A stretch of 64,000 bases of DNA from Bacteroidales bacterium (GTDB taxonomy: Bacteria > Bacteroidota > Bacteroidia > Bacteroidales > P3): assembly GCA_030523765.1 (NCBI GenBank), contig JAUNHX010000006.1:1-64000 (forward strand), given 5' to 3'. Positions 34,420-41,702 of the stretch are shown piece after piece. The position numbers and the translations under genes are program-made. Each line of letters begins with the position of its first letter. Position 1 is the first letter of the stretch. The notes beneath the pieces are model-generated. The model worked only from the letters and a program-made list of their open reading frames with translations. It did not search any database and was not told where the DNA came from.

Positions 34420-35889
34420 ATGCAAGATAGAACACAAGAACTAGCCGAAAAACCCATAGGGCGACTCCTATGGATCTATGCCCTTCCGGCTGTCGTTAGC
34501 CAAATCATCTCGTCGGTCTATAACCTCTGCGACCGCATCTTTATAGGTCAAGGGGTGGGCGATCTGGCTATTGCTGGATTGGCCATCACCATGCCCATCA
34601 TGAATATCGTCCATGCCTTCGGCTCGTTGGTGGGTGCTGGTTCGTCGGCACGTATCTCCATCGTTTTGGGGCGGAAAGATTATCGGTGGGCTGAAAAGAT
34701 TTTGGGTAACAGTATGTTGCTCACCTTCTTCTTCGGAGCCCTCTTCGTCCCCGCTACCTATATCTTTATGGATCCCATCCTCGATGCCTTCGGTGCATCG
34801 CCCGATACCATCGCCTATGCACGCGAGTATATGCTTATCGTGATGCCTGGTATGTTTCTTACTACCCTCACTTTTAACCTCACCGGACTGATTCGTGCCA
34901 CAGGATATCCCACCAAAGCTATGCTTATCCTCAGTGGTGGCGCCGTCCTCAATATTGCCCTCGATCCCCTCTTCATCTTTGTCTTCGACTGGGGTATTGC
35001 CGGTGCAGCCTGGGCTACCACCATCTCGATGGCTATCTCCTCCTTCTTCAGCATAGCCCATTTCATCTCTCCCAAGTCGTTCATCCGCTTCAAAGCCCAC
35101 TGCTGGGAGCCGAAGCTCTATATTTTCCGCAACATCACCGTTATCGGCATTAGTCCCTTCCTGATGAACCTTTGTGGTGCTGGTGTCATAGCCATCCTCA
35201 ACAAGCAGCTGATCGTCTATGGAGGCGATTTGGCGGTTGGGGCCGTCGGCATCGTCAACTCCTACTCCAATATCATGCTGCTCATGATCTTAGGTATCTG
35301 CCAGGGTATGCAGCCCATCGCAGGCTATAACTATGGGGCGGGCCATCAGCATCAACTCAAAGACATCTATATCCTCACCGTTAAAGTGTGCTGTATGGTA
35401 GGTTTGTTGGCAGCCATCTTAGGTGTCTTTTTCCCGCAATATATCCTTAAACTGTTTGGACCCTCCGACGAGATGCTGCAAATTGGTATCGTTGTCTCCC
35501 ATTTCCTCCTCATTATGTATCCCGTCATCGGCTACACCATCACCAACTCGCAGTTCTTCATGGCCATCGATAAGCCGTGGATCTCTATTGTTACCAGCCT
35601 ATCGCGCCAGCTGATCTTCCTCCTTCCCATGCTCTATCTCGTACCCAAACTCTTTATCCACATCGACTATGTCTCGCTCTTCCATATTGTACCTGATGCT
35701 GCCTTCCAGAACCCCAACGGACTCTATGGCGTATATGCCTCATGTACTATTAGTGATCTGATGGGCGGAGTGCTCGCCTTCATCCTCATGCTTACCCAGC
35801 GTAAGGTGTTCCAACCAGGCTATCACGCTCCCGAACGCCGACCGCGCAAAGAGGTGGGACCCCGCGAGAGCGACACCCGCGATGCTTAG
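34420..35889 (+). CDS. MATE family efflux transporter
   Basis: A 489-residue multidrug/toxic compound extrusion transporter with about 12 transmembrane segments in two repeats. Typical stretches are IGRLLWIYALPAVVSQIISSVYNLCDRIFIG at the N-terminus and the internal repeat beginning GISPFLMNLCGAGVIAIL. The C-terminal tail is basic. MATE proteins export cationic compounds using Na+ or H+ gradients. It starts 11 bp after the T9SS cargo gene, so it may be co-transcribed, but no functional link is evident. Confidence 0.93.
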   Translation: MQDRTQELAEKPIGRLLWIYALPAVVSQIISSVYNLCDRIFIGQGVGDLAIAGLAITMPIMNIVHAFGSLVGAGSSARISIVLGRKDYRWAEKILGNSMLLTFFFGALFVPATYIFMDPILDAFGASPDTIAYAREYMLIVMPGMFLTTLTFNLTGLIRATGYPTKAMLILSGGAVLNIALDPLFIFVFDWGIAGAAWATTISMAISSFFSIAHFISPKSFIRFKAHCWEPKLYIFRNITVIGISPFLMNLCGAGVIAILNKQLIVYGGDLAVGAVGIVNSYSNIMLLMILGICQGMQPIAGYNYGAGHQHQLKDIYILTVKVCCMVGLLAAILGVFFPQYILKLFGPSDEMLQIGIVVSHFLLIMYPVIGYTITNSQFFMAIDKPWISIVTSLSRQLIFLLPMLYLVPKLFIHIDYVSLFHIVPDAAFQNPNGLYGVYASCTISDLMGGVLAFILMLTQRKVFQPGYHAPERRPRKEVGPRESDTRDA

Positions 35890-35901
35890 TATGGGTAAAA
35901 A

Positions 35902-35918
35902 ATGCCTCGCAGAGGCAT
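35902..35918. other. Small hairpin after the MATE gene
   Basis: A 7-bp perfect stem with a 3-nt loop (ATGCCTC, GAGGCAT) sits 12 bp after the stop. On the plus strand it lacks a U-run, so termination is uncertain. Confidence 0.4.
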
Positions 35919-36002
35919 AACTACACAGTAAGCTAAAACAATATCCTCATTCTACTAGCGCTAGCTAAAACCTGAAAGTTCATCAAAAAAGAATAACATC
36001 AT

Positions 36003-37022
36003 ATGCAAATCATCCGCTCGACCGACCTTCGTGGTTTTAACACCTTCGGCATCAACGCCCATGCCGACGGCATGATTATCCTCGAAGAGAACACCGACTA
36101 CCAGGAACTGTTTCGTCGCCATCTGTTGGGCCAAGAGCCCCATTTCGTCTTGGGTCAAGGTAGCAACGTCCTCTTTATCGACGACTATCCCGGTACCATC
36201 ATCCATCCTACCAACCACTCCATCCAGTTGGTAGAGGATAGGGGCGACAGCGTCGTCGTTGCCGTTGGAGCGGGTCATTCAATGAACGATTTCGTATGGT
36301 ATTGTATCGAGCAGGGGTGGCATGGGTTGGAGAACCTCGTGGCTATTCCTGGCACCGTTGGTGCATCGGCGGTACAGAATGTGGGGGCTTATGGCACAGA
36401 GGCGAAAGACTGTATCTTGCGGGTGTCGGCCTACGACCTTACTACAGGTCAAGAGCGCCTCTTCGAGTCGGCCGAATGTGCCTTTGGCTACCGCCAGTCA
36501 GTTTTCAAGCAGCAGTTGCAGGGGCGTTACCTCATCTCTCATGTCTATTACCTTTTGCAGCGCCATTATACGCCAGTGCTCGAATATAAAGCTCTTGCAC
36601 AGGCCCTCGCCGCCGAGTCGTTGACCCATCCTACCGCCCATCAGGTGGCAACGGTGGTGGCCGATATGCGTCGCGCCAAGTTGCCCGATCCTGCCGAGAT
36701 AGGGAGTGCTGGTAGCTTCTTCAAGAACCCAGTGGTCACCGCCTCTCAGTATTACGATCTTTTGGATCGTTTCCCCAACCTGGTGGCTTTCCCTCTCGAC
36801 GATGGTCGCTTTAAATTGGCGGCAGGCTGGCTTATCGAGCATGTTGGCTGGAAGGGACGTAGCATCGGACGAGTGGCTGTCTATCCTAAGCAGGCCTTGG
36901 TGTTGGTCAACCAGGGAGGCTGTACCGGTCGTGAGGTGGTAACATTAGCTAACGCCATCATCGCCGATGTGGAAGATAAGTACGGTGTCACCCTCGAGCC
37001 AGAGGTGATCTATGTGCAATAG
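36003..37022 (+). CDS. murB: UDP-N-acetylmuramate dehydrogenase
   Basis: A 339-residue FAD enzyme that reduces UDP-GlcNAc-enolpyruvate to UDP-MurNAc, the second committed step of peptidoglycan synthesis. Motifs: FNTFGINAHA at the start, LGQGSNVLF for FAD binding, IPGTVGASAVQNVGAYG, the catalytic Ser in GSAGSFFKNP, and the terminal Glu in LEPEVIYVQ. It resembles the type I (E. coli-like) MurB with the YxxS/FGYRQSVFK loop. About 110 bp separate it from the MATE gene. Confidence 0.96.
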   Translation: MQIIRSTDLRGFNTFGINAHADGMIILEENTDYQELFRRHLLGQEPHFVLGQGSNVLFIDDYPGTIIHPTNHSIQLVEDRGDSVVVAVGAGHSMNDFVWYCIEQGWHGLENLVAIPGTVGASAVQNVGAYGTEAKDCILRVSAYDLTTGQERLFESAECAFGYRQSVFKQQLQGRYLISHVYYLLQRHYTPVLEYKALAQALAAESLTHPTAHQVATVVADMRRAKLPDPAEIGSAGSFFKNPVVTASQYYDLLDRFPNLVAFPLDDGRFKLAAGWLIEHVGWKGRSIGRVAVYPKQALVLVNQGGCTGREVVTLANAIIADVEDKYGVTLEPEVIYVQ

Positions 37023-37084
37023 CCTTATGGTAAAAAAAGAGTAAGCCCTTTTGTTTAACCCTTTATTCAATAATCAATCCAATT

Positions 37085-37696
37085 ATGACCCCAGTAGAAA
37101 AATTTTGGCAATGGTTTCAATCCAACAATGAACAACTCACCATGTTAGCCGATCTCGAAGAGCCTGCACAGCAGCAGCTCCTCGAACAGCTGCAGGATCA
37201 GCTTACCTATTATCGTGAAGGAATCACCTTCGAGATGGGCGAGCCCACTCCCTCGGGCCGCACACTCACCTTCTCGGCCGAGGGCGACTTCGACCTCTTC
37301 CGTTATGTCGACGAACTTGTGGAGCAGGCGCCCGACCTCGATTGGTGGGATTTCATTGCCTTCCGTCAGCCCAAAGGCAAAGATTTGAAGGTAACCTTCG
37401 ATAAGTATCATTTCGCTACAAAAGAGATGTATTTCATGCAGTTAATCAACGAAGAGGAACCCGACATCCTGGGTCTACGTGTGGCGCTACCCCATCCTGT
37501 TCGCGACGACGATGATCAGTTGGTGGGAGTCTATGTTACCCTCGAAGCCCTTATCGGCGAGTTCGACTGCACCACCCTTGTAGGCTACCTCGAAACGGTC
37601 GACATCCCCAAAGAACCTTTCAAAGAGGGCTACCGTCCTCTCGACGATCTCCCCGAGTTCATCGACTGGTTCAAAGCACAACGCGATAAAGAATAG
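37085..37696 (+). CDS. Conserved hypothetical protein
   Basis: A 203-residue acidic cytoplasmic protein, not assigned to a family with certainty. It starts TPVEKFWQWFQSNNEQL and carries regular WDFIAFRQP, LRVALPHP and WFKAQRDKE stretches; the general pattern (FW-WF motif, short beta strands) resembles small Bacteroidota proteins of the DUF695-like group. It has no signal peptide or transmembrane segment. It lies 62 bp after murB and 200 bp before the IS3-type element. Confidence 0.75.
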   Translation: MTPVEKFWQWFQSNNEQLTMLADLEEPAQQQLLEQLQDQLTYYREGITFEMGEPTPSGRTLTFSAEGDFDLFRYVDELVEQAPDLDWWDFIAFRQPKGKDLKVTFDKYHFATKEMYFMQLINEEEPDILGLRVALPHPVRDDDDQLVGVYVTLEALIGEFDCTTLVGYLETVDIPKEPFKEGYRPLDDLPEFIDWFKAQRDKE

Positions 37697-37896
37697 ATAA
37701 TTAACTGCTAGACTATCGTAGGTATTTTTTGGGGGAATTTCTAGAGGATGTACATTCCGGCGGGCGACGCTATCAAGTTTTGACTGGTTAGACTCCCATG
37801 GAGAGGAATGGGCATAGGAATAGTTCAGAATAAGGATTGTATAAGAGTTACCTTTGACTTGCATTCGAATAGTTCCGCGGTTGTCAACTGTCTTAT
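37697..37896. other. IS-flanking intergenic stretch
   Basis: No gene-like ORF. It contains a candidate -7 box TACCTTTG (37849-37856) that reads toward the IS and a TGTCAAC-type motif (37875-37888) that is repeated in direct orientation at the right end of the IS (39239-39252). Confidence 0.45.
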
Positions 37897-37943
37897 ACTG
37901 AAATAGGTTGACACATTTAGGAACAAAAAATGTGTAAAAAAGT

Positions 37944-38303
37944 ATGAGAAGATTAAAAGAATTTACTCCAAAAGAGAAACGGGATGAGATTGTCTCGATG
38001 TATTTAAACGGAGAGAACAGCTACGAAGAGCTAGGCGAATACTACAAAGTGGAGCCGAGTACGATACGGACATGGGTATGTAGGTATCGGAAAAGAAAAA
38101 ACATCGTATCTTTGCAGCCAAATCTCACAGCACTAGAGGAAATGGCACGCAAAAAGAAAGAGACGGACAAACCCGCCGAGGTATTGCAGCTGGAGGCCCG
38201 CATCCGCGAGCTGGAATTGCAGAACCTGGCCCTGAACACGCTGATTGATGTGGCCGAAAGGAATGGCATAGAGATCAGAAAAAAATCTGGGGCCAAGCAG
38301 TAG
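37944..38303 (+). CDS. IS3-family transposase OrfA (helix-turn-helix protein)
   Basis: A 119-residue protein with a helix-turn-helix (EKRDEIVSMYLNGENSYEEL, residues about 11-60) for binding the IS ends and a C-terminal leucine-rich coiled coil (about 75-100) for dimerisation and contact with OrfB. Near the end the message passes through A7 (38279-38285), a slippery site where a -1 shift fuses OrfA to OrfB. It stops with TAG at 38301. Confidence 0.9.
   Translation: MRRLKEFTPKEKRDEIVSMYLNGENSYEELGEYYKVEPSTIRTWVCRYRKRKNIVSLQPNLTALEEMARKKKETDKPAEVLQLEARIRELELQNLALNTLIDVAERNGIEIRKKSGAKQ
38279..38285 (+). promoter_or_regulatory. Programmed -1 frameshift site of the IS
   Basis: Seven consecutive A residues at the position where OrfA codons AAA AAA (38280-38285) give way to the OrfB frame one base back. 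This A AAA AAA context is the classic slippery heptamer used by IS3-family elements to make the OrfAB fusion transposase. Confidence 0.7.
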
Positions 38304-39213
38304 AGGAACTTCACGGGCAGCATGGCCTGACCATCATTGCCGCCTGTGAATTGCTTGGCCACAGCCGTCAGGCCTTTTACAAGAAGAAGACGGATGGTGT
38401 TGAGAGACTGACGACAGAGCGTAAGATCCTTGATACTGTGCGCGAGATACGGGAGATCGACCCGGGCATCGGGGGAGTGAAACTGTGGCTGATGCTGTCG
38501 ACGATGTATGGCAGCGGACGGATACCCGGCAGGGATGCGTTTCTGAACCTGCTGCGCAGTCACCAGTTGATGCAGAGGCCCCGCAGGAGCCGCTCCACGA
38601 CGAACTCCAACCATCGCTACCACAAGTGGAAGAACCTCGTCAAGGATTTCGTCCCCACGGCGGCCAACGAGCTGTGGGTGAGCGATATCACTTACATAGA
38701 ACTTGACAATGGATGCTGCTACCTGCACCTCGTCACGGATGCATACTCGAAGAAGATCGTCGGCTGGTGTCTGGCGGAATCGCTGGCGGCGGTCTTTACG
38801 CTCAGGGCACTCCGCATGGCCATAGAACAAGCCGGTGGCGACGACCTGTCGGGACTCATCCATCACTCCGACAGGGGTGTACAATACTGCTGCGACCTCT
38901 ATGTGGAAGAACTGCAAAGCATGGCATACAGATTTCAATGACAGAGGATTACAAACCTACTGACAACGGCATTGCCGAGCGTGTAAACGGGATTATAAAA
39001 GGCGAGAGTGTTTACCGACAGAATAGGTGTTTCCATTCGTACGAGGAGGCTTTAAAACAGACAAAACGGTTTATCCTTTTCTATAATGGCCAGCGACCCC
39101 ACTATAGCATTGGAATGCAAACACCCGACGATGCCCACAAGCAGACAGGAAAGCAACAGAGAATGTGGAAAAAAAAGATTTATCTGAAAAAAAAGTATGA
39201 GTGTGCAAATTAA
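38282..39213 (+). pseudogene. IS3-family transposase OrfB, frameshifted
   Basis: The DDE integrase-type catalytic subunit. From the A7 slip site the frame runs through IWGQAVEELHG, the HTH_21-type region and the first two catalytic Asp (SDITYI and HHSDRG), then hits a stop at 38939. The rest, with the catalytic Glu (IAERVNG), continues in another frame to 39213. Adding one A at 38916-38918 (three As where four are expected) rejoins them and gives exactly 35 residues between the second Asp and the Glu, the DD(35)E spacing of the family. So this is a real, single-base loss. Confidence 0.85.
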
Positions 39214-39217
39214 TTAC

Positions 39218-39225
39218 TATCTTTG
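39218..39225 (+). promoter_or_regulatory. Outward-facing -7 box at the IS right end
   Basis: TATCTTTG (TAnnTTTG) lies just after the OrfB stop and points out of the element. No -33 element is obvious. Confidence 0.35.
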
Positions 39226-39245
39226 CATCCGAGAAAATCCGCGGT

Positions 39246-39366
39246 TGTCAACCTTTTCAGGAACCCTGTCAACGATATCAGGTATTTGTCAACTTGTACA
39301 GGAAAACAAGTGACAACCATATCAGGAAAAAAGCAAAAAAATGTCAACCGAAATCAGGAAAAGACA
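39246..39366. repeat. IS-end-like motif array, copy B
   Basis: Five motifs of TGTCAAC (one TGACAAC) each followed by a CAGG-type block start at 39246, 39267, 39287, 39311 and 39342, spaced 20 to 31 bp. The first is the right end of the IS; the others repeat its outline outside the element. The segment 39282-39366 aligns closely with 862-946 far away in the window. Confidence 0.85.
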
Positions 39367-39372
39367 CGCGAC

Positions 39373-39530
39373 CGTCACAACGTCACAACGTCACAGTTAA
39401 TATTGGAGGTATCCTACCTCAAAATAATTTCTATATCTATATATATTTATATATAAATATATATAGATATAGAGTATAACTATACCTATGATAACCAAAA
39501 TATGGACTGTGACGTTGTGACGCTGTGACG
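39373..39530. repeat. Composite palindrome: 24-bp arms around a 42-bp perfect palindrome
   Basis: Outer arms 39373-39396 (three CGTCACAA-type units) and 39507-39530 are complementary with one mismatch. Between them, 39431-39472 is a perfect 42-bp AT-rich palindrome. The whole could form a long hairpin or cruciform. It lies directly behind the IS-end array. Confidence 0.9.
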
Positions 39531-39910
39531 CTTTTGGTTGTTGCGACGTGTTAATAACTTATTATCAATCTATTAACACTGTGTGGAGGTCGCTTTTTGC
39601 CCTTCAATGTCATGTATTTGTCGAGTAGTGGTAGCACATCATGACACTCTCTCGACATGCTATTCGTTCATCGTGCGACCCTTGTCGATGTTGGAATAGC
39701 CCCGTAATACCCTCCGTCCAATTGCCATATTCGGTCAGATTTAAAAACTCATCGGCGATGCTCTGCCTAAGGGGTGATAACGCTATGCTATTATCCTCGC
39801 GAGGCAAAGAGCTATCGTTCCGAACCTGCTTGGTCGGCCCATTGGTCTTATTACTCGGCGTCAACGTTAGCTAGTGCTTCCCTTTTTACCTACAGTAGCT
39901 TTGCGGCATA
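39531..39910. other. Intergenic stretch without assignable gene
   Basis: Two overlapping short ORFs exist on opposite strands (about 39610-39874) but neither resembles a known protein. Short inverted repeats occur (GTTAATA with TATTAAC near 39550-39577; TGTCGAG with CTCGACA at 39619-39657). A small RNA is possible but unsupported. Confidence 0.4.
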
Positions 39911-39916
39911 AGTGCA

Positions 39917-39960
39917 TTTGTAACAAAAATGTAATAATTCTGTAACGGCTTTGTAATAAG
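39917..39960 (+). promoter_or_regulatory. Four-unit 11-bp direct repeat, Pho-box-like operator
   Basis: TGTAA occurs at 39919, 39930, 39941 and 39952, an exact 11-bp period, within units of the form nnTGTAAyAnn. PhoB/PhoP-type response regulators bind direct repeats of this period (E. coli Pho box; B. subtilis TTAACA-type boxes, whose complement is TGTTAA). The array ends 7 bp before the -7 box of the Na/Pi cotransporter gene and covers the -33 zone, as for activated Pho promoters. Confidence 0.75.
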
Positions 39961-39967
39961 GGTGTAC

Positions 39968-39975
39968 TATTTTTG
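39968..39975 (+). promoter_or_regulatory. -7 box of the Na/Pi cotransporter gene
   Basis: TATTTTTG matches TAnnTTTG, 26 bp before the start ATG. No TTTG lies at the usual 19-bp distance, consistent with an activator-dependent promoter using the 11-bp repeats upstream. Confidence 0.65.
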
Positions 39976-40001
39976 CAGCACGAAAAAATGAGTAATTGAC
40001 T

Positions 40002-41669
40002 ATGAATATCGGAACTATAATACTGATTGTGATTAATTTTGTGGGGGCTTTGGCCATATTCCTCTTTGCTATGAAAATTATGAGTGAGGGATTGCAGAAG
40101 GCTGCGGGTAGTAGGATGAGGGCTATGTTGGGTAGGATTACGGGAAGGCCGATTAGTGGAATATTGACCGGTACGGCTGTGACGGCGGCGATACAGTCGT
40201 CGTCGGCTACTACGGTGATGGTAGTGAGTTTTGTGAATGCGGGTCTGCTCTCGTTGAATGGGGCTGTGGCGGTGATTATGGGCGCTAATATCGGTACGAC
40301 AATTACAGGTTGGATTATCAGTGTGCTGGGTCTTGGTGGTGGCTCGAGTTATTTCCAGTTGCCGCTCCTCATCGCTGCGGTAGGGTTGATATTTATGTTT
40401 ATGCAACGCGACAAGATGAAGTCGATAACGCAGACGGTGATGGGCCTGGCGCTGTTGCTAATAGGGATGAACCTGTTGAAGGGGGCTATTCCCGATTTGT
40501 CGCAATATCCTTCGCTGCTGGAGGGCATCGCTTCGCTGAGTGGTTATGGTTTCGGATCGGTGCTGTTGTTTGTGCTGATAGGAGCGGCTCTCACTTGCTT
40601 GGTGCAGTCGTCGTCGGCCACGATGGCGATAACGTTGCTGATGCTTTTTAAGGGTTGGATTCCTCTCGATGTGGCGATTGCGTTGGTGATGGGCGAGAAT
40701 ATAGGTACCACTATCACTGCCAATATAGCGGCGACGGTGGCAGGGACGGCAGGTAAAAGGGCTGCGAGAGCTCACCTGGTGTTCAATGTGGTGGGAGTGA
40801 CGATGATGCTGATTATTTTCCGCCCCATACTGATGGTGGTGCAAAATGTGTTTCCCGACAATGCCCCGATGGCGCTGACGCTCTTCCATACGCTCTTCAA
40901 TGTGTTGAATGTAAGCATACAGTCGTGGTTTATCCCGCAAATAGTATGGATTGTTACCAAGATGGTGCCCGAGAAGGAGGAGACCCCCACCGACGAGCGC
41001 TACCGCCTTTCATATATTAGCCGCGGACCGGTGAATACGGCCGAGCTGAATTTGCAGAGTGCTAAACAGGAGATACAGCTGTTCTCGAAACAAGTGCTGC
41101 ATATGTATGCCCTCTTGCCCGAACTGGTGAATGCCCAAAGTAAGCGGAACTTCGAAGAGACGTTACAACGGATAGCCAACTACGAACAGCTAACCGACCA
41201 GATGGAGATGGAATTGACTCGCTTCCTAACGGCTGTAGGGGGCGGCGATATTAGTGGCCATACGTCGCAACGAATCAGCTCGATGCTACGCATTATCGAT
41301 AATTTGGAGAGTATTGGTGACAGCATTTACCAGATGGCCCTGACACGACAAAATAAACGGGCCGATGCACTCCATTTTGGTGACAAACTGAATGACAATC
41401 TGGCCGAGATGTACCAACTGGTGGAGAAGACGCTAATGGTGATGGATGCCAACCTAGTGGACTACAACCGTGTGGATAATGAGGCTGCCCAACAAGCGGA
41501 GAGGGATGTGAACAACTATCGCAACCAGCTGCGCGAGAAGCATCTAGAGGATCTGAAGAGAGGTGTGTATAACTATGAGGTGGGCAACGCCTATAGCAGT
41601 CTCTACGCCCAGTATGAGAAGATGGCCGACTTTGTGGTGAATGTGACTGAGGCTATTGTGGAACAATAA
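40002..41669 (+). CDS. Na/Pi cotransporter family protein with PhoU-like domain
   Basis: A 555-residue inner-membrane protein starting at ATG 40002 (a TTG two codons earlier is less likely). It carries the two inverted QSSSAT repeats of the NptA/PNaS family (AAIQSSSATTVM and CLVQSSSATMAI), GANIGTTITGW and GENIGTTITAN, about eight to ten transmembrane segments (1-330), and a C-terminal PhoU-like helical domain (about 350-550). It is expected to take up or export inorganic phosphate with Na+. The Pho-box-like array upstream fits phosphate control. Confidence 0.92.
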   Translation: MNIGTIILIVINFVGALAIFLFAMKIMSEGLQKAAGSRMRAMLGRITGRPISGILTGTAVTAAIQSSSATTVMVVSFVNAGLLSLNGAVAVIMGANIGTTITGWIISVLGLGGGSSYFQLPLLIAAVGLIFMFMQRDKMKSITQTVMGLALLLIGMNLLKGAIPDLSQYPSLLEGIASLSGYGFGSVLLFVLIGAALTCLVQSSSATMAITLLMLFKGWIPLDVAIALVMGENIGTTITANIAATVAGTAGKRAARAHLVFNVVGVTMMLIIFRPILMVVQNVFPDNAPMALTLFHTLFNVLNVSIQSWFIPQIVWIVTKMVPEKEETPTDERYRLSYISRGPVNTAELNLQSAKQEIQLFSKQVLHMYALLPELVNAQSKRNFEETLQRIANYEQLTDQMEMELTRFLTAVGGGDISGHTSQRISSMLRIIDNLESIGDSIYQMALTRQNKRADALHFGDKLNDNLAEMYQLVEKTLMVMDANLVDYNRVDNEAAQQAERDVNNYRNQLREKHLEDLKRGVYNYEVGNAYSSLYAQYEKMADFVVNVTEAIVEQ

Positions 41670-41702
41670 CACTCCTGAGAGAGCTGTCTTCGACGATACA
41701 GA

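Larger units (their letters stand above)
37897..39261 (+). mobile_element. IS3-family insertion sequence (degraded)
   Basis: OrfA and OrfB of an IS3-type element lie between imperfect terminal inverted repeats: left CTGAAATAGGTTGACA (about 37898-37913) and right TGTCAACCTTTTCAG (39246-39260), which is its near complement. The length of about 1.36 kb fits the family. A 14-bp sequence (CCGCGGTTGTCAAC) occurs in direct orientation near each end; it is too long for an IS3 target duplication. The OrfB frame is broken, so this copy is probably not active. Confidence 0.82.

Noticed and set aside
37875-39252. 14-bp direct repeat CCGCGGTTGTCAAC at both ends of the IS as a target-site duplication
   Set aside because: IS3-family duplications are 3-5 bp, and the sequence partly belongs to the IS-end motif.
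39246-39366. CRISPR-like spaced repeats
   Set aside because: Repeats are short, degenerate and unevenly spaced (20-31 bp), and no cas genes are present.
39610-39874. Overlapping ORFs on both strands near 39.7 kb
   Set aside because: Neither resembles a known protein and both lack promoter or start context; kept only as part of a described intergenic stretch.
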